A DNA stretch of 17,615 nucleotides, taken from Opitutaceae bacterium. GTDB taxonomy: Bacteria; Verrucomicrobiota; Verrucomicrobiia; Opitutales; Opitutaceae. Within the stretch, counting starts at the first letter, position 1. Each line of letters starts with the position of its first letter. This document shows positions 8,943 to 15,486 of this stretch, piece by piece. The stretch spans positions 1 to 17,615 of the forward strand of contig SYDD01000156.1 in NCBI GenBank assembly GCA_005786775.1, given 5' to 3'. A model generated the notes under the pieces. That model saw only the letters and a list, made by a program, of their open reading frames with translations, was not told where the DNA came from and did not search any database. The translations under genes were made by a program, and so were the position numbers.

Positions 8943-11900
8943 ATGTCCTTCCGCTGCGTCCCCCCACTGCTGCGTTGCTTCGTTTTGTCCCTGTTCCTGG
9001 CCGGTCCCGCCGTGGCCGCCGCGGCTGACACCGGCACCGTCGAGGGCCGGGTTTCCAACCCGGCCTCCGGCCTCTTCCTTGAGCGCGTCCGGGTCACGCT
9101 TGGCGGCGAGGCGCGCGAGGTCTTCACGGATCCGGCCGGCTTCTACCGGCTGGCCGGCGTGCCCGCGGGATCCGCCCGGATCCGCGTCTTCCACACCGGC
9201 TTCGCCGCGCAGGAGGTGACCGTCACCGTGCCGGTGGGCAGCGTGGTGGTGCAGGATTTCCAGCTGGTGTCGGCGACGGCGCGGGCGGGCGAGACGGTGC
9301 GGCTGGCGGATTTCGTGGTCGCCACCTCCCGCGAGATGGCGGCGGCGGCGATCGCGATCAACGAGCAGCGGTACGCGCCCGACATCCGCAGCGTGGTCTC
9401 GACCGACGAGTTTGGCGCCGTGGCGGAGGGCAGCGTGGGCGAGTTCCTCAAGTTCGTGCCGGGCATCAGCATCGAGTACGAGGCCGGGGCGCTGGCGCGC
9501 GGCATCTCCATCCACGGCGTTCCTTCGGCGAACGTGCCGGTACAGGTCAACGGCTTCAATCTGGCGAGCGCGGGGGGCAACAGTGTCACCTCCCGCTCCG
9601 CGCAGATGGATATGACCTCGATCACCGCGACGTCGCGCATCGAGGTGCAGTACTCGCCGACGCCCGACGCGCCGGGCTCGGCGCTCGCGGGCCTGGTGAA
9701 CATGGTGCCGCGCAGCGCCTTCGAGCGCGCGAAGCCCCAGCTTTCCCTGAACACCTTCGTGATGATGCGCGACAACGTGCGCGAGTTGCGCCGGACGCCG
9801 GGCTATTTCGAAAAGGACACTTGGAAGATCCTGCCCGGCTTCGACTTCTCCTACGTGCGGCCCGTGACCCGCAACTTCGGCTTCACGCTCTCCGGCGGCT
9901 TCTCGGAAAACGGCACGAAGGAGGACTTCATCCAGAACCGCTGGCACGGCCTCAACACGGCCACGAATGGCGTGGCCTTCCCGCACACCACCGCCGACCG
10001 CCCCTACCTGACGCAGACCCTGATGCGCGACGGCACCAAGAACGCGGCGCGGTTCTCCTTCGGCGCCACCGCCGACTGGCGCTTTTCCCCGCACGACCGC
10101 CTGTCCTTCTCCTACCAGCACTACTTCATCGATTTCCTCGTCCTCAACCGGTCCCTCACCTTCACCATCAACCGCGTCAACCCCGGTGACTTCACGCCCT
10201 TCGAGACCCGGGGCGCCCCCGGCCAGGGCCAGCTGCAGCTCTCCAACACGTTCCGCGACCGCACCAACTCCACCATCTCCCCCTCGCTCGTGTGGCGCCA
10301 CGACGGCCCGGTGTGGAAGCTGGAGGCGGGCCTCGGCGTTTCCATCGGGCGCAACACCTTCCGCGACATCGACAAGGGGTACTTCGTCGGCTCCGTAGCC
10401 CAGCGCACGGGCGTGACCATCGGCTTCGCCGACATCTTCTACCTCCGGCCGCGGGCCATCACCGTGACGGATGCCGCCGGCGCCCCGGTCGATCCCTATT
10501 CGATCAGCACGTACGCCGTCACCCAGACCAGCGCCAACCCGCTGACGAACCACGACCTGCAGCAGGGGGCCTACGCGAACGTCGGGCGCACGTTCGATTT
10601 GCGTCTCCCGGTCACGCTCAAGGCGGGCCTCGACCTGCGGCGGAACAACCGTGAGGCGCGGCGCGGCGATTACACTTGGGCGTTTGTCGGCGCGGACGGG
10701 CGCGGCTCCACCGCCCCGGTGGGCGGGGACGACGTCGCGACGCCGTTCTTCGCGCCCGGCTACTCGCGGCGCGAGATGCCGTTCGGTTTCCCGCGGGTGC
10801 AGTGGTTGGACAACGCGCGGCTCTGGTCCCACTACCGGGCCAACCCCGGCCATCTCGTCTACAATGAGAACGGGGCCTACCGCTCCGACGTTCTGCGCTC
10901 GCGCGCGACCAGTGAGGTCGTTTCGGCTGCCTTCCTGCGGGGCGACGTGGCCGCCCTCGATCGCCGGCTGCGGCTGGTCGGCGGACTTCGGGCCGAGCAG
11001 ACCAACACGGTCGCGTTCGGCCCGCTCAACGACCCCAGCCTCAACTACCGGCGCGACGCCGCGGGCAACGTCATCCTCGTCGGCGGCCGGCCGGTCCCGA
11101 TCGTCGCCAACGCCAACTCGCTGGAGTACTCGCGGCTCACCTACATCGACCGCGGCGCGCGGGCCGAGAAGGAGTACCTGCGGTGGTTCCCCAGCCTCAA
11201 CGCGAGCTACGACGTGCGCGAGAACCTCGTCGCCCGAGCGGCCTACTATCACTCCATCGGTCGGCCCAGCTTCGAGCAGTACGCCGGCGGCCTCAACCTG
11301 CCCGACGAGACGGCGCCGCCGGGGCCCGCGAACCGCATCTCCGTCAACAACGCCGCCATCAAGCCGTGGATGGCGCGCTCGTTCAGCGCCCGCCTCGAGT
11401 ACTACTTCGCCGGCGTCGGCCAGGTTTCCCTGGGCGGCTTCGTCCGGCAGTTCCGGAACTTCTTCGGCGAGACCACGTTTCCCGCCACGCCCGCGTTCCT
11501 CTCCCTTTACGCCCTCGATCCCGCCACCTTCGGGGTCTTCGACGTCGTCACCCAGCACAACATCCAGAGCACGGTGCGGATGACGGGCTTCGATTTCAGC
11601 TACAAGCAGGCGCTGACGTTCCTGCCGTCTTGGGCGCGGGGCGTGCAGGTGTTCGCCAACTACTCCGCGCAGCGTCCCACGGGCGAGGCCACGGCCAACT
11701 TCCAGAGTTACGTGCCGCTGAAGGCCAGCTGGGGCGCCTCCCTCGTGCGCGAGCGGTTCAACCTCCGCGCCAACTGGAGCTACCAGGGCCGCAGCCGCAA
11801 CGGACCGGTGACCGGCGCCAGCATCCCCGCCGGCACGTACAACTACACCGTCCGTCGCGTCTTCCTCGACCTGCTCGGCGAGTACAACCTGACGCCCCGC

Positions 11901-12047
11901 GTTTCCCTCTATTTCACCCTCCGCAACGTCCTCGATATGCCCGACCAGCAGGAGGTCGACGGCCCCGGCGTCCCGCAGCACGCGACCTTCCGCAGCGCGG
12001 AGTTCGCTGGCTCGCTCTGGACCTTCGGCCTCAAAGGCACGTTCTGA
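8943..12047 (+). CDS. TonB-dependent receptor with carboxypeptidase-regulatory-like N-terminal domain (second paralogue)
   Basis: This 1034-residue outer-membrane receptor has the same architecture as the one at 2897-6109. It has a signal peptide (about 1-28, ending AVAAAA), a carboxypeptidase-regulatory-like domain (31-108, GTVEGRV ... GFYRLAGVPAG), and a TonB-box-like linker TVRLADFVVAT (118-128). The plug contains AIAINEQRYA, SVGEFLKFVPGI and SPTPDAPGSALAGLVN (238-253). A long beta-barrel ends in LKGTF. The two receptors share many short blocks across their whole length, so they are duplicates that have diverged. Lying 65 bp after a sulfatase suggests, but does not prove, a role with sulfated ligands. 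The ATG follows CCCCTTACCCCT without a Shine-Dalgarno sequence. A long antisense open frame over this gene is a GC artefact. Confidence 0.93.
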   Translation: MSFRCVPPLLRCFVLSLFLAGPAVAAAADTGTVEGRVSNPASGLFLERVRVTLGGEAREVFTDPAGFYRLAGVPAGSARIRVFHTGFAAQEVTVTVPVGSVVVQDFQLVSATARAGETVRLADFVVATSREMAAAAIAINEQRYAPDIRSVVSTDEFGAVAEGSVGEFLKFVPGISIEYEAGALARGISIHGVPSANVPVQVNGFNLASAGGNSVTSRSAQMDMTSITATSRIEVQYSPTPDAPGSALAGLVNMVPRSAFERAKPQLSLNTFVMMRDNVRELRRTPGYFEKDTWKILPGFDFSYVRPVTRNFGFTLSGGFSENGTKEDFIQNRWHGLNTATNGVAFPHTTADRPYLTQTLMRDGTKNAARFSFGATADWRFSPHDRLSFSYQHYFIDFLVLNRSLTFTINRVNPGDFTPFETRGAPGQGQLQLSNTFRDRTNSTISPSLVWRHDGPVWKLEAGLGVSIGRNTFRDIDKGYFVGSVAQRTGVTIGFADIFYLRPRAITVTDAAGAPVDPYSISTYAVTQTSANPLTNHDLQQGAYANVGRTFDLRLPVTLKAGLDLRRNNREARRGDYTWAFVGADGRGSTAPVGGDDVATPFFAPGYSRREMPFGFPRVQWLDNARLWSHYRANPGHLVYNENGAYRSDVLRSRATSEVVSAAFLRGDVAALDRRLRLVGGLRAEQTNTVAFGPLNDPSLNYRRDAAGNVILVGGRPVPIVANANSLEYSRLTYIDRGARAEKEYLRWFPSLNASYDVRENLVARAAYYHSIGRPSFEQYAGGLNLPDETAPPGPANRISVNNAAIKPWMARSFSARLEYYFAGVGQVSLGGFVRQFRNFFGETTFPATPAFLSLYALDPATFGVFDVVTQHNIQSTVRMTGFDFSYKQALTFLPSWARGVQVFANYSAQRPTGEATANFQSYVPLKASWGASLVRERFNLRANWSYQGRSRNGPVTGASIPAGTYNYTVRRVFLDLLGEYNLTPRVSLYFTLRNVLDMPDQQEVDGPGVPQHATFRSAEFAGSLWTFGLKGTF

Positions 12048-12078
12048 GCCCCCTTCCCGGCCGCCCCGCCCCCGCGAC

Positions 12079-12084
12079 TTGACC
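12079..12084 (+). promoter_or_regulatory. Candidate -35 element of the PQQ-propeller gene
   Basis: TTGACC, preceded by C, lies 49 bases before the ATG, the same distance as the element before the upstream receptor gene. The best -10 is weak (TCGAGT, 12103-12108, spacer 18). The 80-bp gap otherwise holds only C-rich sequence. Confidence 0.35.
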
Positions 12085-12127
12085 GGGCGCGGAAACGCGC
12101 TTTCGAGTACGCCCAACCCTTCCCCTG

Positions 12128-13474
12128 ATGCCCCTCCCGCGCCTCCTGTCCCTCCTCCTCCCGCTCCTCCCGCTTCCGCTGGCCGCCGGCGACTGGGACA
12201 ACTGGCGCGGCCCCGCCCACAACGGCTCCAGCCCGGAGACCGGGCTGCCCGCCACGTTCAGCCGCACCGAAAACGTGAAGTGGTCCGTCGCGCTGCCCGG
12301 CCCCTCCGCCGCCACGCCGGTCATCCACGGCGACCGCGTGTTCCTCCCCGCGGCCGACGCCGCCTCGGGCCAGCAGGCCGCGCTCTGCCTCGACCGCCGC
12401 ACCGGCGCCGTGCTGTGGCGCGCCGACATCTCCGCTTTCTCGACCGACGGCCAGTACAGCAACTCCTGCTCCCCCTCGCCGGTCACCGACGGCCGCACGG
12501 TGGTGTTCTTCTTCGGCACCGGGGAACTCGTGGCCTTCACCGTCGAGGGCCGGAAGCTCTGGGAGCGCAACCTCGGCCCCTTCGCCTTCCAGTGGACCTT
12601 CGCCACCAGCCCGCTGCTCCACGATGGGCGCCTCGTGATCCAGGTCTTGCAGCGCGACGTGGCGGTGCGCGGGCGCGGCAAGCCCACGGGCAACGAATCG
12701 TACCTGCTCGCCCTGGAGCCCGCGACCGGTCGCGAGCTCTGGCGGGTCCTCCGTCCCTCCGACGCCGTGGCGGAGTCGCGCGAGGCCTTCAGCACGCCCC
12801 TGCCCTTCGAGCATCAGGGCCGCCGGGAGCTGGTGGTGATCGGCGGCGACAGCCTCACCGGTCACGATCCGGCGACCGGTCGCGAGCTGTGGCGCTGGGG
12901 CACGTGGAACACGACGCGCATCGGCCACTGGCGCCTCGTGCCCTCCCCGACGGCCGGCGGGGGGGTCCTCCTCGCCTGCGCGCCGAAGAACGCCCCGGTC
13001 TACGCGGTCAAGGCCGGCGGCCAGGGCACGCTTTCGTTCCGCGACCTGGCGTGGCAGAGCCACGTGCAGCAGACGGAGGTCGCGGCCGACGTGGCGCCGT
13101 CTCGCAACGAGCGCGATCTGACCTCCGACGTGCCCTCGCCGCTCTACTACGGCGGCCGCTTCTACATCCTGAATGGCGTGAAGCGGAAGCTCTACTGCGT
13201 GAACCCGGCCGACGGCGCGGTGATCTGGAGCGGCGACCTCGGTGGGCGTTCCGTCCTGCAGGCCTCGCCCACGGCCGCGGATGGCCGGATCTACGTGATG
13301 AACTTCGATGCGGACGTGTTCGTGATCCAGGCAGGCGGCGACGCGTTCCGCCTGCTGCACACGGCGAACTTCCGCGACGAGGGGGACGACACCCGCCACC
13401 GCTCGAGCGTGGCGATCGCCCACGGCAATCTGTTCGTCCGTACCGGCACCCGGCTCTTCGCCCTCGGCCGCTGA
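12128..13474 (+). CDS. Secreted PQQ-like beta-propeller protein
   Basis: This 448-residue protein has a signal peptide of almost pure Leu/Pro (about 1-20). The mature start, GDWDNWRGPAHNG, is typical of a propeller family common in Planctomycetes and Verrucomicrobia. At least five beta-propeller blades show the motif of a small residue, then G, then V/E/L, then W: TGAVLWR (92-98), GRKLWE (141-146), TGRELWR (200-206), TGRELWR (250-256) and DGAVIWS (near 365). These resemble the PQQ/BamB repeats. Two blades are nearly identical in DNA (12722-12738 and 12872-12888), exactly 150 bp apart. No dehydrogenase catalytic residues or cytochrome motif were seen, so this is probably a scaffold or binding protein rather than an enzyme. 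It ends 46 bp from the convergent DUF486 gene. The ATG follows ACCCTTCCCCTG, with no Shine-Dalgarno sequence. Confidence 0.88.
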   Translation: MPLPRLLSLLLPLLPLPLAAGDWDNWRGPAHNGSSPETGLPATFSRTENVKWSVALPGPSAATPVIHGDRVFLPAADAASGQQAALCLDRRTGAVLWRADISAFSTDGQYSNSCSPSPVTDGRTVVFFFGTGELVAFTVEGRKLWERNLGPFAFQWTFATSPLLHDGRLVIQVLQRDVAVRGRGKPTGNESYLLALEPATGRELWRVLRPSDAVAESREAFSTPLPFEHQGRRELVVIGGDSLTGHDPATGRELWRWGTWNTTRIGHWRLVPSPTAGGGVLLACAPKNAPVYAVKAGGQGTLSFRDLAWQSHVQQTEVAADVAPSRNERDLTSDVPSPLYYGGRFYILNGVKRKLYCVNPADGAVIWSGDLGGRSVLQASPTAADGRIYVMNFDADVFVIQAGGDAFRLLHTANFRDEGDDTRHRSSVAIAHGNLFVRTGTRLFALGR

Positions 13475-13520
13475 GGCGGCCGCCCCGGCGGTCCGACCGC
13501 GTCTTGCGGCCAAGCGGGAC

Positions 13521-13874
13521 TCAAGGGCCCGCCGGCTTCACGCCGACGGCAAAGTACACCGCGCCGAGAAGCAGCAGGAAGCTGACCGCGTAGTTCCAGG
13601 TCAGGCGCTCGCCCAGCACCAGCCAAGCGAAGCCGACAAATACGCCGAGCGTGATCACCTCCTGCATCACCTTCAGTTGGTAGCCGGTCATCCCGTTAGC
13701 GTAGCCGATCCGGTTGGCGGGCACCATCAGCAGGTACTCGAAGAATGCGATGCCCCATGAAACTAAAATGACGAAGCCGAGCGAGCGACCCTCGAAGAAC
13801 TTCAGCTTCAGCTGCCCGTACTAGGCAAAGGTCATAAAGACATTCGAGGCGAGCAGCAGCAAAAAGGTCTTCAC
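13521..13874 (-). pseudogene. DUF486 (DMT-type) small membrane protein interrupted by an in-frame amber codon
   Basis: Read from the GTG at 13874, the frame gives MKTFLLLLASNVFMTFA, then TAG (13823-13821), then YGQLKLKFF and onward without further stops to residue 117. The order and length match the DUF486 family (COG3169), whose members read FMTFAWYGHLK at this point, so the TAG replaces a conserved tryptophan codon (TGG). Four hydrophobic segments are recognisable: about 1-17, 33-49, 60-80 and 93-111. The most conserved part, MVPANRIGYANGMTGYQLK, is intact after the stop. Codons TTA, GTT and TCA in the second segment are unusual for this window. The gene lies 11 bp after the epimerase and is probably cotranscribed. 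TAG ends other genes here (sulfatase, first receptor), so recoding is unlikely. It is a young pseudogene, a strain-level mutation, or a sequencing error; a product restarting at M50 is conceivable. Confidence 0.85.
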
Positions 13875-13885
13875 GGGGGGACGAG

Positions 13886-14869
13886 TCAGCCGGCATCCAG
13901 CGGGTAATAGCCCTGGAACCACTCGACGAAGCGGCGGAGGCCTTCCTCGAGCGGCACGCGCGGGGTGAAGCCCACCTCCGTCTGGATACGCGTGAGGTCC
14001 GCGCCGGTCTCGAGCATCTCGCCCGGCTGCGGCGGGAGTAGCTCGACTTGTGCTTTCCTCCCCAGCAGCTCCTCGAGCATGCGGACGAACAGTAGCGTCT
14101 CGACCGGCCGGTTGTGGCCGAGGTTATAGAGCCGCAGCGGCGGCCGCGGCGGGACCGCGGGCGGGTAGAGCAGCACCTTCACTACTCCGTCGACGATGTC
14201 GTCTACGTAGGTGAAGTCCCGGCGGTTGCGCCCTGCGTTGTAGAGCGGGAGCGGGCGGCCCGCGCGGATGGCGCTGGCGAAGAGCGTGGGCGCCATATCC
14301 GGCCGGCCCCAGGGACCGTAGACCGAGAAGAACCGCAGCCCCGTGATGTGCAGGCCGTGGTTCAGCGCGTAGCTGTGCGCCATCAGCTCGTTGGCCTTCT
14401 TGGTGGCGCCGTAATACGAGACCGGTTGGTCGGTGACCGCGTCCTCGCGGAACGGCGCGACCGCGCCCGCGCCGTAGACGCTGCTGCTCGAGGCGAACAC
14501 TAGGTGACGCGGCGGCGTGCGGCGACAGGCCTCCAGTACGGTGGCGAATCCCTCGAGGTTGCTCCGCGTGTAGGCCGGCGCGTGCGTCATGCTGTGCCGC
14601 ACCCCCGGCTGCGCCGCGAGGTGCACCACGTAGTCCGGCCGCCAGTGGGCCACCAGCGCCGGGAATTTCTCCGCGTCGGCGCAGTCGGCCTGCACGAACC
14701 GGAAATCTTCCAAGCGCGCGAGCAGGTTCAGCCGCGCCTGTTTCAGGGCCGGATCATAGTAGGGGTCGAGCGTGTCGATCCCAAGGACCTCGCACCGGCC
14801 GGTCTCCGCCAGGCGGCGGGCGACGTGGTGGCCGATGAATCCGGCGGCGCCGGTGACGAGAACCTTCAT
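13886..14869 (-). CDS. UDP-glucuronate 4-epimerase-like NAD-dependent sugar epimerase
   Basis: This 327-residue extended short-chain dehydrogenase/reductase probably interconverts UDP-glucuronate and UDP-galacturonate for cell-surface polysaccharides. The NAD-binding GAAGFIG (7-13) is at the N-terminus. PYYDPALKQARL (37-47 region) is characteristic of the UDP-glucuronate epimerase branch. The catalytic site is SSSSVYG (127-133) with Y153 and K157 of the YxxxK motif (SYYGATKK). The block RRDFTYVDDIVDGV follows, as in GalE-like and CapI/LspL-like enzymes. The length is normal for that branch. The ATG at 14869 has no Shine-Dalgarno sequence (CTATCACCCGCGCG precedes it). It is divergent from the glutaredoxin gene and is followed after 11 bp by the interrupted DUF486 gene. 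Substrate specificity within the epimerase family is inferred from motifs only. Confidence 0.9.
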   Translation of the reverse strand: MKVLVTGAAGFIGHHVARRLAETGRCEVLGIDTLDPYYDPALKQARLNLLARLEDFRFVQADCADAEKFPALVAHWRPDYVVHLAAQPGVRHSMTHAPAYTRSNLEGFATVLEACRRTPPRHLVFASSSSVYGAGAVAPFREDAVTDQPVSYYGATKKANELMAHSYALNHGLHITGLRFFSVYGPWGRPDMAPTLFASAIRAGRPLPLYNAGRNRRDFTYVDDIVDGVVKVLLYPPAVPPRPPLRLYNLGHNRPVETLLFVRMLEELLGRKAQVELLPPQPGEMLETGADLTRIQTEVGFTPRVPLEEGLRRFVEWFQGYYPLDAG

Positions 14870-14967
14870 CGCGCGGGTGATAGGCGGCGCCGCGCAAAAC
14901 GCCAGCCGGGTTTTGGCCGTGGGCGGCGCGCGCGGGGCGTTTTTGGGAAAGTTTTCGAAAAGGGCGC

Positions 14968-14997
14968 TTGATCGCCCGGAGCGCGGGCGTTTACTGC
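14968..14997 (+). promoter_or_regulatory. Candidate glutaredoxin promoter
   Basis: TTGATC (14968-14973) and TACTGC (14992-14997) stand 18 bp apart, giving a predicted mRNA start near 15004 and a leader of about 26 nt. The spacer contains an inverted repeat, CGCCCG (14973-14978) with CGGGCG (14984-14989), and TTTTCGAAAA (14952-14961) lies just upstream. Either could be an operator, but there is no direct support. Confidence 0.4.
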
Positions 14998-15029
14998 GGG
15001 GCGATTCTGTTTTCCCAACCGTTCACCGC

Positions 15030-15365
15030 ATGACGATCAAAGCCTACCTAAAGCCTCACTGCGGCTGGTCCAACGGTGTCCGCGCCATCCTGCGGAAGCA
15101 CGGCCTGCCCTTCGAGGACATTGACATCATCAACCACCGCGAGAACTACGCGGAGATGGTGCGCAAGTCCGGCCAGCCTCTCTCGCCCTGCGTGGAGATC
15201 GATGGCGTGATGCTCGCCGACGTCTCCGGCGAGGAAGTGGAGAATTACCTGCTCAGCAACGATCTCGTGAAACCGACGGACGTCCCCCTGGACGTCCCGA
15301 CGAACGCGGGTTGCTCCGACGCGGAGCACGCCAAAATGGCCACCAAAACGATCCGCTTCTTCTAA
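15030..15365 (+). CDS. Glutaredoxin-like protein (CGWS active site)
   Basis: This 111-residue cytoplasmic thioredoxin-fold protein has the opening YLKPHCGWSNGVRAILRKHGLPF typical of glutaredoxins, with one active-site cysteine (C11, CGWS) like monothiol CGFS types. The cis-proline position is LSPCVEIDG (P53), and unusually a second cysteine (C54) follows it directly. The usual GG of the glutathione site is replaced by AD (VMLADVSGEEV, 60-70). A C-terminal extension carries C95 and H100 (GCSDAEH), which might bind metal or pair with C11. The role could be thiol redox or iron-sulfur handling; the altered glutathione site makes the standard glutaredoxin reaction uncertain. The ATG follows TTTTCCCAACCGTTCACCGC without a Shine-Dalgarno sequence. 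The same frame is open further upstream, but similarity begins at this ATG. Confidence 0.88.
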   Translation: MTIKAYLKPHCGWSNGVRAILRKHGLPFEDIDIINHRENYAEMVRKSGQPLSPCVEIDGVMLADVSGEEVENYLLSNDLVKPTDVPLDVPTNAGCSDAEHAKMATKTIRFF

Positions 15366-15371
15366 TTCTTC

Positions 15372-15416
15372 TGCGAGAGCTCTGCGCAATTAATACTTCC
15401 CCGGGCCGCTCTCGCA
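15372..15416 (+). promoter_or_regulatory. Alternative hairpin overlapping the pre-gltB terminator
   Basis: TGCGAGAGC (15372-15380) is the exact complement of GCTCTCGCA (15408-15416), with a 27-nt AT-richer loop between them. The right arm uses most of the left arm of the terminator at 15403-15432, so the two structures exclude each other. This is the geometry of an antiterminator, but no ligand domain, leader peptide or known riboswitch was recognised. Confidence 0.45.
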
Positions 15417-15439
15417 CCACCGAGACCGGCCCTTTTTTT
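15403..15439 (+). terminator. Intrinsic terminator between glutaredoxin and gltB
   Basis: GGGCCGCTCTCG (15403-15414) pairs with CGAGACCGGCCC (15421-15432) with a single C-C mismatch and a 6-nt loop. Seven T residues follow (15433-15439). It lies 38 bases after the glutaredoxin stop and 47 bases before gltB, so it either ends the glutaredoxin mRNA or acts as an attenuator for gltB. Confidence 0.88.
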
Positions 15440-15486
15440 GCTTCAGACGCTCCCATCACCCGCCTCCTCCCCCCTTTTCCGCCGCG

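Noticed and set aside
8874..12116. 1080-codon open frame on the minus strand over the second TonB receptor gene
   Set aside because: It is an antisense GC artefact of Arg/Gly/Val/Ala composition; the plus-strand receptor is unmistakable.
12722..12888. Near-identical 17-bp DNA repeat 150 bp apart as a recombination or mobile-element repeat
   Set aside because: It encodes the same ATGRELWR blade motif in two beta-propeller repeats, so protein structure explains it.
13488..13500. GCGGT-CCG-ACCGC hairpin between the convergent PQQ and DUF486 genes as a terminator
   Set aside because: The stem is only five base pairs with a 3-nt loop and is followed by GTCTT rather than a T-run.
11909..13513. 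534-codon minus-strand open frame over the PQQ-propeller gene
   Set aside because: It is a shadow of the real gene with biased composition, and it also crosses the end of the second receptor gene.
14952..14961. TTTTCGAAAA palindrome as an operator for glutaredoxin or the epimerase
   Set aside because: It is short, low in complexity and unsupported by a second copy; it is mentioned only with the promoter.
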